NCBI RefSeq assembly: GCF_947090775.1
Contig: NZ_OX352321.1
Coordinates: 2,728,001 to 2,792,000, forward strand
Direction of reading: 5' to 3'
Length of the DNA: 64,000 bases
Origin: Pseudarthrobacter sp. MM222
GTDB lineage: Bacteria; Actinomycetota; Actinomycetes; Actinomycetales; Micrococcaceae
The position numbers and the translations under genes were made by a program. Positions 9,712 to 18,611 of this stretch are shown here, one piece after another. The notes beneath the pieces were generated by a model. It ran no database searches. It was not told where the DNA came from and saw nothing but the letters and a program-made list of their open reading frames with translations. How positions within the stretch are numbered: position 1 is the first letter of the stretch; every line of letters begins with the position of its first letter.

Positions 9712-10923
9712 ATGTCAGCAACTCACCAGCAGTTCCCGTGGCAGCGCGCTGCCACCGGCGCCAACCTGCTCTCCACCGAGGGCACCCTGGGCGTAACGAT
9801 TTTCGAGGAAATGACCACCCTGGCCCTGCAAACCGGCGCCATCAACCTGGGACAGGGCTTCCCGGACGAGGACGGGCCGGCGGAGATCAAGGCCGCGGCG
9901 CAGGCCGCGATCGCCGCCGGCTATAACCAGTACGCCCCGGGCAAGGGCATCGTGGAGCTCCGGGATGCGATCTCCCTCCACCAGGAACGGTTCTACGGCC
10001 TGACCCCGGACCCGCAGACCGAAATCATCGTCACCACCGGCGCCACCGAGGCCATTGCCGCCTCACTCCTCGCCCTCGTGGGCCCCGGCGACGAGGTCCT
10101 CACCTTCGAGCCGTTCTACGACTCCTACGGCGCCATCATCGGGCTCTCCGGCGCCCGCCACGTCACGGCCCCGCTGCTGGCACCGGACTTCATGCCCGAC
10201 CTGGCTGCCCTCGAGGCGGCCTTCAACACCCGCACCAAGGTGGTGCTGGTCAACAACCCGCACAACCCGACCGGAGCGGTGTTCCCGCGGGAGGTGCTGG
10301 AACGCGTCGTCGAACTCGCCACCAAATACGACGCCGTCATCATCACCGACGAGGTCTACGAGCACCTCACCTTCGGCGTCCGCCACATCCCGCTGGCCAC
10401 GCTGCCCGGCGCGGCCGAGCGCACGCTGACCATTTCCTCGGCCGGGAAGACGTTCTCCTTCACCGGGTGGAAGATCGGCTGGCTGAGCGGCCCGGAGCAT
10501 CTCGTGGCCGCCGCCCGGACGGTCAAGCAGTTCCTCAGCTACAGCTCGGGCACACCGTTCCAGGGCGCCATCGCCGTCGGCCTCGGCCTGCCGGATGAGT
10601 TCTATGCCGGAATCGCCGATACCCTCCAGCTCAAGCGGGACATCCTCAGCGAAGGTCTCCGCGCGGCCGGACTGGACGTCTTCACCCCGCAGGGGACGTA
10701 CTTCGTGAACGTGGACACCGCGCCGCTGGGCATTTCCGACGCGGTGGACCTGGCCCGCCGGCTGCCGGCCCTCGTCGGCGTCGCCGCCATCCCGGTGCCG
10801 GTCTTCTGCCACCCTGAAGGGGCCGAGCGCACGCGCAGCCTGCTGCGGTTCGCTTTCTGCAAGCGGATCGACGTCCTGCAGGAGGCCGCCGAGCGGATCT
10901 CCACGCTGCGGGACCGGCTCTAG
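9712..10923 (+). CDS. PLP-dependent class I/II aminotransferase
   Basis: This is a fold-type I aminotransferase of 403 residues. Visible features are the INLGQGFPDEDGP N-terminal segment, NNPHNPTGAVF in the middle, the ITDEVYEHL cofactor-binding aspartate segment, and the Schiff-base lysine in SAGKTFSFTGWK (about 245). These features resemble the kynurenine/methionine aminotransferase group and the actinobacterial proteins annotated as succinyldiaminopimelate aminotransferase DapC. The substrate cannot be decided from sequence alone. The stop codon TAG is followed directly by the GTG start of the next gene, implying translational coupling. Confidence 0.9.
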   Translation: MSATHQQFPWQRAATGANLLSTEGTLGVTIFEEMTTLALQTGAINLGQGFPDEDGPAEIKAAAQAAIAAGYNQYAPGKGIVELRDAISLHQERFYGLTPDPQTEIIVTTGATEAIAASLLALVGPGDEVLTFEPFYDSYGAIIGLSGARHVTAPLLAPDFMPDLAALEAAFNTRTKVVLVNNPHNPTGAVFPREVLERVVELATKYDAVIITDEVYEHLTFGVRHIPLATLPGAAERTLTISSAGKTFSFTGWKIGWLSGPEHLVAAARTVKQFLSYSSGTPFQGAIAVGLGLPDEFYAGIADTLQLKRDILSEGLRAAGLDVFTPQGTYFVNVDTAPLGISDAVDLARRLPALVGVAAIPVPVFCHPEGAERTRSLLRFAFCKRIDVLQEAAERISTLRDRL

Positions 10924-11709
10924 GTGGCCGATACGCCTGCTGCGGTGTCGCGCTTCCTGCGGACCACCGGCCAGCACGCCACGATCGAGCCCGATCAATT
11001 CACCGAGGGCGGCTTCGTGCTCAGCATCGGCGGCGCCGAGCAGTCCCATGTGAACCTGGCGGACCCCACGGACATTTTCTACGAATACCTGCGCCGGATC
11101 GGGCATGTGGTGGACCTCGCGGCGCCGTGGGGTGAACCCGTCACAGCCCTCCACCTTGGCGCCGGGGCCCTCACGCTGGCCCGCTACGTCCAGGCCACCC
11201 GGCCCGGCTCCGAGCAGTACGCCGTTGAGCTGGAACGGGAGCTGCTGGACTTCGTTCTGGACCGGCTCCCCCTGCCCGACGGCACCCGGCTGCACACGCT
11301 GATCGGCGACGCCCGGGACGCCCTGGCCGAGTTGCCTCCGGGACTGCGCTTCGACGTCGTAATCCTGGACATTTTCTCCGGCCCCGAGGCGCCCGCGCAT
11401 CTTGCCTGCACGGAGTTTTACCGGGAGGCCGCGGCGAAGCTGACCCCGCGCGGGGTGCTGATCGTCAACGTGGGCGATGAACCCGGGCTGACCCTGGTCC
11501 GGAGCCAGGCGGCGGCGCTGCGCCGGGCCATGGCGGATGTGTCGGCGTTCGCTGAGGCCGGCATGTTCAGCGGCCGGTATCCCGGCAACATCATCCTGAC
11601 CGGGACCCAGGGGCCGTGGCCGGAAGCGTGGACCGCGGCGCTCACCGCCCGCGGACCCCACCCCGCCAAAGTACTCGCCGGCGTCGGCCTGGACGAGCTC
11701 TCGGACTAG
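10924..11709 (+). CDS. Spermidine-synthase-like SAM-fold protein
   Basis: The 261-residue protein has a Rossmann methyltransferase-like core: ALHLGAGALTLARYV (motif I, about 76-90), YAVELERELLDF (acidic motif II) and FDVVILDIFSGPEAPAHL (about 142-160). This is the organisation of polyamine synthase family proteins. No membrane segment is present, unlike the MFS-fused version. The exact reaction is not predictable, since many actinobacterial members are not true spermidine synthases. The GTG start directly follows the aminotransferase stop. Its stop overlaps the rsmD stop by four bases in a CTAG palindrome. Confidence 0.8.
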   Translation: MADTPAAVSRFLRTTGQHATIEPDQFTEGGFVLSIGGAEQSHVNLADPTDIFYEYLRRIGHVVDLAAPWGEPVTALHLGAGALTLARYVQATRPGSEQYAVELERELLDFVLDRLPLPDGTRLHTLIGDARDALAELPPGLRFDVVILDIFSGPEAPAHLACTEFYREAAAKLTPRGVLIVNVGDEPGLTLVRSQAAALRRAMADVSAFAEAGMFSGRYPGNIILTGTQGPWPEAWTAALTARGPHPAKVLAGVGLDELSD

Positions 11710-12335
11710 TTGCCGTTCTCCGGCTGCTCGTCGAGCGCCTCGGCGACGTCTGCTTCCGGGACTTCCTCGACACTGGGTTCGGCGAACCAGAGCCGCGTCT
11801 CGCCGTACTTCCGCTCCGCGAACCGCTCCATGCCCTCCGGCCAGGACGGTTCGGGGGTCCGCGCGGAGCGCTCCACGACGACGACGGCGCCCTCCGCAAG
11901 ATGCGGGAGCAGCTTGGCCAGCACCTCGGCCAGCGCCGGTTCATCGAGCGGGTAGGGCGGATCGAGGAAGATGAGGTCCCAGCGGACACTGTCCTGGGTC
12001 CGGTCCAGGAACGATTCGACCTTGGAGCGGTGCACGGAGACCACCTTGCGGCGCGCGACCGTGTTGACGAGGTCCGCGTTGCGCTGGCAGACCTCGCTGG
12101 CTTTGGCGTCGAATTCCACGAGGTCCACGGTTTCGGCGCCGCGGCTGGCGCTTTCCACGCCGAGCGAACCGGAGCCGGCGTACAGGTCAAGGACGCGGGC
12201 GTCCGCCACAACCTCGAAGGCATCCAGGCGGGAAAAGAGAGCTTCCTTCACGCGGTCCGTGGTGGGCCGGGTCAGGGATCCGGGGACGCTGGTCAGCGGC
12301 ATGCCGCCCGCGGCGCCGGCGATGATGCGGCTCAC
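11706..12335 (-). CDS. rsmD: 16S rRNA (guanine(966)-N(2))-methyltransferase RsmD
   Basis: RsmD methylates G966 of 16S rRNA in the assembled 30S subunit. The 209-residue protein has the RIIAGAAGG N-terminus, a TRPTTDRVKEALFS segment, SAM-binding LDLYAGSGSLGVE (about 48-60) and the catalytic FLDPPYP (about 128). The C-terminal 20 residues are acidic and variable. It follows recG by 30 bases in the same direction. In many actinobacteria coaD follows rsmD directly; here two plus-strand genes separate them. Confidence 0.95.
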   Translation of the reverse strand: MSRIIAGAAGGMPLTSVPGSLTRPTTDRVKEALFSRLDAFEVVADARVLDLYAGSGSLGVESASRGAETVDLVEFDAKASEVCQRNADLVNTVARRKVVSVHRSKVESFLDRTQDSVRWDLIFLDPPYPLDEPALAEVLAKLLPHLAEGAVVVVERSARTPEPSWPEGMERFAERKYGETRLWFAEPSVEEVPEADVAEALDEQPENGN

Positions 12336-12365
12336 CGCCGGGCCGCCGTGGCTGGGGGGATTCTG

Positions 12366-14630
12366 CTAGCCGCGTTCAAGGAACGCCTCCTTCTCGGGGT
12401 TCAGGTATTCGTCGATCGCCTCGGCGAGTGCTGGGTTGGCGGTAAGCGACGGGTCCGCTGCCACGATCCGCTGGGCGTCCTGCCGTGCCCGGGCGATGAT
12501 GTCCTCGTGCTCGAGCACCCGCAGGAGCTTCAGGGTGGACCGGCCGCCGGACTGGGAGGCGCCGAGGATGTCGCCCTCGCGGCGCAGCTTGAGGTCCTCC
12601 TGGGAAAGCTCGAACCCGTCGGTCGTGGCGGCAACCGCCTCGAGCCGCCGTCGGCTGGGATGGCCGGGTTCGAGCGCGGTGACGAGGAGGCAGGTGCCGG
12701 GCAGGCCGCCGCGGCCCACCCGGCCGCGGAGCTGGTGCAGCTGGGAGATGCCGAATCTGTCCGCGTCGAGGATGACCATGAGGGTGGCGTTGTGCACGTC
12801 GACGCCGACCTCGATCACCGTGGTGGAGACGAGCAGCTTGGTCTCGTTGGCCGTGAACGATGCCATGGTCCCGGACTTGAGCGCCGGGTCCTGGCGGCCG
12901 TGCAGCGGCGCGACCGGAACTCCGGCCAGCGCCGGTTCATCCCGGAGCTGTTCGACGACGCCGGTCACCGACGCCAGCTCGCGGGAGCCGTTGTCCCCCT
13001 CGAGGTCGGCGTCGGACGGCTCGGCTTCGCCGGGACTGAAGTCCCCGTCGTCGTCGCTGCCGATCTTGGGGCACACAACATAGACCTGGTGGCCGGCGTC
13101 GATCTCCTCCCGGGAACGGGACCAGATGCGCCGGGCCCAGCCGGGGTTTTCCGCGAGCCCGACGACGTGGGTGGTGATCGGCGCGCGTCCCGCCGGGAGC
13201 TCGTCCAGCACGGAGGTTTCGAGGTCGCCGAACACCGTCATGGCCACGGTCCGCGGGATCGGGGTGGCGGTCATGACCAGCAGGTGCGGCGGCTTGCGGG
13301 CCTTGGACCGGAGCAGGTCGCGTTGTTCCACCCCGAAGCGGTGCTGTTCGTCCACCACGATCAGGCCCAGGTCATAGAAGGAGACGTTGTCGCTCAGCAG
13401 GGCGTGCGTGCCGATCACTATCCCCGCCGTTCCGGAGGCGGCATCCAGCAGCGCCTGCTTGCGCGCCGCGGTCGGCATCGACCCCGTCAGCAAGGTGACC
13501 TGCACGGCGTCGGATCCAAAACCGCCCAGCAGTCCGTCCCGGGACAGCGGGCCGAGGGTGCGCCGGATCGAGTCGAAGTGCTGCGCGGCGAGGACCTCGG
13601 TGGGGGCCAGCAGGGCGGCCTGTCCGCCGGCGTCCACCACCTGCAGCATGGCGCGCAGGGCCACGATGGTCTTGCCGGAACCCACCTCGCCCTGCAGCAG
13701 CCGGTTCATTGGCGAGTCCTGGGCCAGCTCCCCGGCCAGGGTCTTGCCGACGGCGGACTGGCCGGCGGTCAGCGTGAACGGCAGCTGGCGGTCGAAGGCG
13801 GGCAGCAGGCCGCCCGCAACTGGCCGCCTGGCGGTGGCTTCCTCAGCGGCGAGCTGGGCCCGGCGACGGGCCAGGGCGGACTGGAGCACCAGGGCTTCCT
13901 GGTAGCGGAACCGGTCGCGGGCGCGCGAATAGTCCGGGGGCGTCTCCGGGGCGTGGATGAGCCGGTAGGCGTCCGCGACGGCCAGGAATTTCTCCCGCGC
14001 CGCAATGTCCGCGGGCAGCGGGTCCGCCAGGGCGTCCAGCTCCGCGGTGTCCAGGAGCGTCGAAATGACTTTCTGGATGGACCAGCTGGTCAGCTTGGCG
14101 GTGGCCGGATACACCGGGATGGGCATGGCTGCGAGCTTTTCCGGATCCATGCCGGGAGTTTCCGGGTCCTCGTCGAGGAGTTGGAAATCGGGGTTGGTCA
14201 GTCCGAGCGAGCCGCCGTAGCGCGTGACCTTGCCGGAGAAAAGGGCACGCCGGCCGGGCTGGAGTTCGGCCTTGGCCCGGAAGCCGTTGAAGAAACTCAC
14301 CTTGAGCGTGCCCGGCAGGCCGGCCCCCGGCGGGCGGTGTGCGCCGGCGGCACCGGCTCCCCCGGCGTCGTCGGTGATCACGACGTCGGTCAGGGTTCCG
14401 CGGCGCGCGCGCATGGACCGGGTGCTGTTGGAGAGTACCCGGGCAATAAGTGTCACGTCCTCGTCGAGCGGGACTTCACTGATCGGGGTCAGCTCGCCGC
14501 GGCTCATGTAGCGGCGCGGGAAGTAGTTCAGGAGGCCGCCTACGGTGGTGATGCCCAAGTGCTTCTCGATGACCGCCGCGGAGCGCTTGCCGATCCGGCG
14601 CTCCAGGCCCAGGTCCAGTTCAGCGTTCAT
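12366..14630 (-). CDS. recG: ATP-dependent DNA helicase RecG
   Basis: RecG is a superfamily 2 helicase that reverses stalled forks and branch-migrates recombination intermediates. An N-terminal OB-fold wedge domain precedes the motor. The motor has Walker A QGEVGSGKT (about 312), the family-specific DEQHRFGVEQRD box II (about 427), TATPIPRT (motif III) and RGRVGRGG (motif VI). The frame is open to a GTG at 14660. I chose the ATG at 14630 (NAELDLGLERRIGKR), which overlaps the upstream DAK2 gene by 11 bases. Acidic and Gly-rich inserts lengthen it to about 754 residues. Confidence 0.95.
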   Translation of the reverse strand: MNAELDLGLERRIGKRSAAVIEKHLGITTVGGLLNYFPRRYMSRGELTPISEVPLDEDVTLIARVLSNSTRSMRARRGTLTDVVITDDAGGAGAAGAHRPPGAGLPGTLKVSFFNGFRAKAELQPGRRALFSGKVTRYGGSLGLTNPDFQLLDEDPETPGMDPEKLAAMPIPVYPATAKLTSWSIQKVISTLLDTAELDALADPLPADIAAREKFLAVADAYRLIHAPETPPDYSRARDRFRYQEALVLQSALARRRAQLAAEEATARRPVAGGLLPAFDRQLPFTLTAGQSAVGKTLAGELAQDSPMNRLLQGEVGSGKTIVALRAMLQVVDAGGQAALLAPTEVLAAQHFDSIRRTLGPLSRDGLLGGFGSDAVQVTLLTGSMPTAARKQALLDAASGTAGIVIGTHALLSDNVSFYDLGLIVVDEQHRFGVEQRDLLRSKARKPPHLLVMTATPIPRTVAMTVFGDLETSVLDELPAGRAPITTHVVGLAENPGWARRIWSRSREEIDAGHQVYVVCPKIGSDDDGDFSPGEAEPSDADLEGDNGSRELASVTGVVEQLRDEPALAGVPVAPLHGRQDPALKSGTMASFTANETKLLVSTTVIEVGVDVHNATLMVILDADRFGISQLHQLRGRVGRGGLPGTCLLVTALEPGHPSRRRLEAVAATTDGFELSQEDLKLRREGDILGASQSGGRSTLKLLRVLEHEDIIARARQDAQRIVAADPSLTANPALAEAIDEYLNPEKEAFLERG

Positions 14631-15690
14631 GTCCGTCGGGGACCCGGTCCTCATATTCACGCGGCACGGCGAGCTCGCTGACGGACAGGTCCGAGGGGTC
14701 GCCCAGGGAACGGATCAGTGCCACGGCCGGCTCGGCGTCGGGAACGTGGACATGGACCCGCCAGCGGTACTGCCCGGAAGCGTCGGCCGCACGGTCCACC
14801 TGGCTCATGATGACGGACTCGCCCATCTCGTCGAGGCGCTGGCGCATCATGGCGGCATCCAGCGGGGAGAGCGTGATGGTGCACATCACTTCCACGCCCT
14901 CGTCCCGGGGCATCCCAGCGTGGATGTGCGGGTCCTGGACGTCATAGCCATGCAAACCGTCGAGGAGTTCGCTCTGCAGTTCTTCACCGAGGACGGCGGA
15001 CCGCAGGCAGTCCAGGATCAACAGCATCCCGACCCCGCCGGCGTCCACCACATGGGCGGCCTGCAGGGCGTCGAGCTGGTCCTCGGTCCGCACCACCGCG
15101 GCAAGGGCCGCTTCCACAGCCGCATCGAGTGCCAGCCCGAGGGTGTGGTTGCTGTCGTCGCCGTCGTGGGCGGAGTCCACGGCGGCGGCGGCGCGGGCAG
15201 CCGCTTCCATGACGGACAGCATGGTACCCGGCACGGGGTCGCTCAGTGCGGACCAGGCCCGGATTTGGGCGCGGTTGAGGGCGGCGGCCAGCAGTGGTCC
15301 GCTGAGCCGGGTGTGGCCGGCGAGGGGCTCGGCAGCAGCGCAGAGGAAAACGGCGAACAGGGTCCCGGAGTTGCCGCGCGCCTGCTCCATGGCGGCCTTG
15401 CCGGCCTGGGCCAAAACCGCGCCGACGTCGTTCTGCGCCGGACCCGTCCCGGCGATGTGCTGGGCCGGGTCGCCGGTGACCAGCGGCATGGCGGCTGTGG
15501 GCGGCGCGGCGGCATCGGGGCCCGGACTCGAGGCCGGATCCGAGGCTTGCACGGCGTGCGCCGCGGCCCTGGCCGTCAGGTAGAGGTTGGTGCCCGTGTC
15601 GCCGTCGGCGACAGGGAAGATGTTGATGGCGTTCAGGCGGTCGCTGTGGTTCCCTAGCGTTGTTTCTGCCTTGCCCAACCACCGCTTCAT
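14620..15690 (-). CDS. DAK2 (DhaL-like) domain protein, short FakA/YloV relative
   Basis: The N-terminal DhaL-like domain has the nucleotide-binding NIFPVADGDTGTN motif, with metal-binding aspartates, and a later RGNSGTLFAVFL segment. The arrangement matches the ATP-binding subunit of fatty-acid kinase (FakA) and YloV. Those proteins are about 550 residues, with a C-terminal DegV-contacting domain. This one has only 356, and its C-terminal part is much shortened, ending in an ACT-like segment. The ATG at 15690 is used; a TTG at 15723 would overlap thiL. The position between thiL and recG is common in Micrococcaceae. Confidence 0.8.
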   Translation of the reverse strand: MKRWLGKAETTLGNHSDRLNAINIFPVADGDTGTNLYLTARAAAHAVQASDPASSPGPDAAAPPTAAMPLVTGDPAQHIAGTGPAQNDVGAVLAQAGKAAMEQARGNSGTLFAVFLCAAAEPLAGHTRLSGPLLAAALNRAQIRAWSALSDPVPGTMLSVMEAAARAAAAVDSAHDGDDSNHTLGLALDAAVEAALAAVVRTEDQLDALQAAHVVDAGGVGMLLILDCLRSAVLGEELQSELLDGLHGYDVQDPHIHAGMPRDEGVEVMCTITLSPLDAAMMRQRLDEMGESVIMSQVDRAADASGQYRWRVHVHVPDAEPAVALIRSLGDPSDLSVSELAVPREYEDRVPDGHER

Positions 15691-15712
15691 CGCTTGCGCG
15701 TTGGCGGCAATC

Positions 15713-16783
15713 TTAGTCTGCAAAGTGATCCCATCCCACAGCGTCTGCGGCCCTGCCCGCGATCTTGACGCCCGTGCCGTCCATTGGTGCAGGGGCTTCT
15801 ACCGAGCCTATCGCAGTGAAACCGGGAGGCAGCTGAAGACCTGCGGGGAATGTGGCAAGCAGTCCGTGGTCTTCCCCGCCGCCCAGGACCCAGTCGAGCG
15901 GTTCGATGCCCAGCAGTTCGGCGGCGGGCAGCAGGGGCACGGCGAGCGCCTTCAGCGCGTCGGGGTCCAGGTTGAGCACTCCCCCGCTGGCGGCGGCCAT
16001 CCGGCCGCCGTCCCGGACGAGTCCGTCGGAAATATCCATCATGGCCGTGGCGCCGGCGCGCCGCGCCAGCGGCCCGGCGGCGAGCGGCGGCCGGGGCCGG
16101 CATTGGGTGTCTATCAGAGCCCGCTGTTCCCCGCTCAGCGTGTGGACGGGGATGTCGGACTCGAGCAGGGCAAGGCCGGCGGCGGCCCGGCCGACGGTTC
16201 CGGCCAGCGCCAGGGTGTCTCCCGGGCGCGCTCCGGACCGCAGTACCGGGTCCCCGCCGTCCAGGCTGCCAAGGATGGCGACGCTCACCGCCAGTTCCCG
16301 CCCCCGGCCCAGGTCGCCGCCGGCCACGGCGCAGTCCGGGGCGCCGAGCCCGCGGAGGCCCGCTGTCAGTCCGTCGGCGAAGTCCTCCACCCAGGACACG
16401 GCGGTAGCGGGCGGCATCGTGAGGCTCACCACCAGGGAGGTGGCACGGGCCCCCATGGCGTTGATGTCACTGAGGTTCTGCGCGGCGGCCTTCCAGCCGA
16501 CGTCGTACCCGCTGGTCCGGTAGCCGTTGTTCCACTCAAGCCGGAAGTCCTGGTCCTCCACCTGGGTATCGATGCTGATCACCGTGCGGCCGTCCGGCGC
16601 AGCCACGATCGCGGCGTCGTCCCCGGGCCCCAGCAGGACCGCGGCGTTGACCCGAGGGCCCCGGTTGAGCCGGGGGAAGATCCGCTCAAGGAGCTCGGAC
16701 TCGGAGAGGGCCGCCACGGTCAGGACGGCGTCCGGTGCGGACGGCTCCGGCAGGGAGGGTTCAGGGGCAGTCGATTCAGGCAC
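15713..16783 (-). CDS. thiL: Thiamine-monophosphate kinase
   Basis: ThiL phosphorylates thiamine monophosphate to the cofactor thiamine diphosphate. The 356-residue protein has the AIRS-type fold marks: LLGPGDDAAIV (about 50-60), WKAAAQNLSDINAMGA (metal and phosphate binding), AVAGGDLGRG and MMDISDGLVRDGGR, and ends in the GGGEDHGLLAT motif. The start is GTG. It is the last core gene on the left of the polysaccharide locus; related genomes usually have DUF3515, ddl and gpsA next to it, and here these lie 43 kb to the right. Confidence 0.95.
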   Translation of the reverse strand: MPESTAPEPSLPEPSAPDAVLTVAALSESELLERIFPRLNRGPRVNAAVLLGPGDDAAIVAAPDGRTVISIDTQVEDQDFRLEWNNGYRTSGYDVGWKAAAQNLSDINAMGARATSLVVSLTMPPATAVSWVEDFADGLTAGLRGLGAPDCAVAGGDLGRGRELAVSVAILGSLDGGDPVLRSGARPGDTLALAGTVGRAAAGLALLESDIPVHTLSGEQRALIDTQCRPRPPLAAGPLARRAGATAMMDISDGLVRDGGRMAAASGGVLNLDPDALKALAVPLLPAAELLGIEPLDWVLGGGEDHGLLATFPAGLQLPPGFTAIGSVEAPAPMDGTGVKIAGRAADAVGWDHFAD

Positions 16784-16864
16784 AGCCCTACGCTACCGCG
16801 GACAACCGACGCCAGAGCCCCCGAGGACGCCGCACGTTGGGAGGCCCGTTCAGCCACGCCCTCA

Positions 16865-18532
16865 TCAGCCCTGCTTTGAATAAAACGCGTCATTTGTTGC
16901 GCCCCACGCATTCGTCACGTTCACCATGTAGAACTTGCCGGAGCCGAGCGATGTGGCTCCCACGTTGACAGTGACCGATTGAAGGCTGGGATTGAGCCCG
17001 CGCTGCTGGCCGAATAACGGATTATAGGCCCCGGCGGCCAGGGTCCTGTCCTGGGCCAACCCGGCCGCGGTGGTCCACCTAAGCTGAACCTTGGCCCCGC
17101 TGAGGTTGTATCCGGTGACGAGGACGGACCCTGTCGCAGCGCTGAAGTCCGTATCCGTAATCACTGGCGTGGCCTTGCCGCCCTCTATCGACTGGGCGAG
17201 GGGAACCCCGGTACCCGCGCATGTGTAGTAGGAGTCCCACATGAAGGAAATGACCTTGGCTGGGGCGTTTCCCAGTTGCTGCAGTTGCCGGTCCAGCCGG
17301 GCCTTGGTGGTTTGGCCCCGGGTGTTCGAGTCGCACGGGTTCGCGCCGGTGGCTGGCGCCATGCCTTCCATGTTCGCCCAGAGCGTGGCACCGGTGCCCG
17401 CCGCTCCGGCCGCTGCCGCCAGGAAGTAGTCCCGGACCGGGGCCAGATATTTGTTCCCCCAGGTGCCGGATCCCACAATGGCCGCGGCATAGTTGTCCAC
17501 CATTGAGTTCACTTCATTGCCGAAGTAGGCCCCGCCCTTCCCGGTACCCATTCCGTCCTGGACGGCGATGTTCAGCCGGACCCCGCTTGCCGTTAGACCG
17601 ATGTTGCGAACGGCAGCTTGGGCTTGGGCAGGCGTGGTCCGGCCTCCCGCGGCGGCTCGGGCGTCGATGTACGGACTGACGACGGCGGAGCGCGTCGGCA
17701 TGATTCGGCGGATAGCTTGGTTCTGGATCCTGTAGACGGTCAGGACGGAGTCAAATATTGGGCCGTCGCTGACGGGCATTTCCGTGGACAGGTAGAAGCC
17801 GGCAAGGCCGGCCACATCGTTCACCGCCGACTGATATTGCAGGTACCGGTCGGTGAACTGGCTGAACGTGTTCTGATACGACAGATCCGGCAGGTAGGCG
17901 GCATCGGCCCTGTTGGCCGGAATCGGCATTCCGGCGAAGAACTTCACTGCCTGGGCAGTGGCCACCCTGGCCATCGATCCGGTGGCGCTCGCCTCTGGCA
18001 CAGTCCCGCCGCTCACCACCACGACGTCGTAGCGGCTGTCAGCGGCGGTGCACCCGGAGCCCTGTGCCGGCAGCACCAGGACGGTGAACAGCTTGTTGTT
18101 GTTGGTGATACTCCGGTCCCGTGGGCATTTGACGGCAGGAGCCCCCCATGGACTTGAATCTGCATAAAGGAACACCCTGTTGAGCAGCGCGCCGCCCGTG
18201 ACGGACTGGACACAATTAACCGCGGCGATCACGCATGCGGCGGGGACACTCGCAAGGCCGATGGGCGACAATCTGGACCCGAAGGTGATGACAGTGTCAC
18301 CCCCCAGCGCCTTGATGGCGGTCAGCTTGCCGGTATTATCGGCGTCACTTGTGCTTGCCCGGACGAAGTAGCCAGCCACCGGGAAAGTGGGACTGTCTGC
18401 GCCAACCGCCGCCGGAGAGCCAGCAGACACAAGCGCGATGGCCAGTGCTATGGCCGCCACCAGCACAAGGTGGGCTCGCCCGGCTAGGCCGATAGGGTAC
18501 TGCCGCCGGTGCGTCTCTGATCCGTGTTCCAT
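16865..18532 (-). CDS. Secreted DUF4434-like TIM-barrel protein
   Basis: A signal peptide or signal anchor is visible at about 19-45 (LVLVAAIALAIALVSAG, then A-rich). The body contains segments such as GGDTVITFGSR, LAGFYLSTEMPV and SPYIDARAAAGG. This pattern recalls DUF4434-type putative glycoside hydrolases, where a Glu in a FY(L/I)..E strand is thought to be catalytic. The last 110 residues form a beta-rich domain. The family call is from motif resemblance only. It is the last gene of the operon starting at 24.8 kb, 79 bases after the tandem glycosyltransferase, and may process the exported polymer. Confidence 0.6.
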   Translation of the reverse strand: MEHGSETHRRQYPIGLAGRAHLVLVAAIALAIALVSAGSPAAVGADSPTFPVAGYFVRASTSDADNTGKLTAIKALGGDTVITFGSRLSPIGLASVPAACVIAAVNCVQSVTGGALLNRVFLYADSSPWGAPAVKCPRDRSITNNNKLFTVLVLPAQGSGCTAADSRYDVVVVSGGTVPEASATGSMARVATAQAVKFFAGMPIPANRADAAYLPDLSYQNTFSQFTDRYLQYQSAVNDVAGLAGFYLSTEMPVSDGPIFDSVLTVYRIQNQAIRRIMPTRSAVVSPYIDARAAAGGRTTPAQAQAAVRNIGLTASGVRLNIAVQDGMGTGKGGAYFGNEVNSMVDNYAAAIVGSGTWGNKYLAPVRDYFLAAAAGAAGTGATLWANMEGMAPATGANPCDSNTRGQTTKARLDRQLQQLGNAPAKVISFMWDSYYTCAGTGVPLAQSIEGGKATPVITDTDFSAATGSVLVTGYNLSGAKVQLRWTTAAGLAQDRTLAAGAYNPLFGQQRGLNPSLQSVTVNVGATSLGSGKFYMVNVTNAWGATNDAFYSKQG

Positions 18533-18611
18533 CGCCGATCCCTAGCTCGCTGGCTGAGACCGCGTCCTATGCAAAGAATGCCCCCGGTGAGGGTCAAATG
18601 CAACGGCCGGC

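Noticed and set aside
9047..9721. Minus-strand open frame overlapping coaD
   Set aside because: It is in a different frame over the whole of coaD, which has unmistakable motifs; the overlap is a shadow.
10063..11661. 532-codon minus-strand open frame opposite the aminotransferase and spermidine-synthase-like genes
   Set aside because: It is antisense to two genes with clear motifs and has low-complexity Gly/Arg content.
11616..14681. 1021-codon plus-strand open frame opposite rsmD and recG
   Set aside because: It spans two certain minus-strand genes and has the composition of an antisense shadow. It shows no ribosome binding site or motif.
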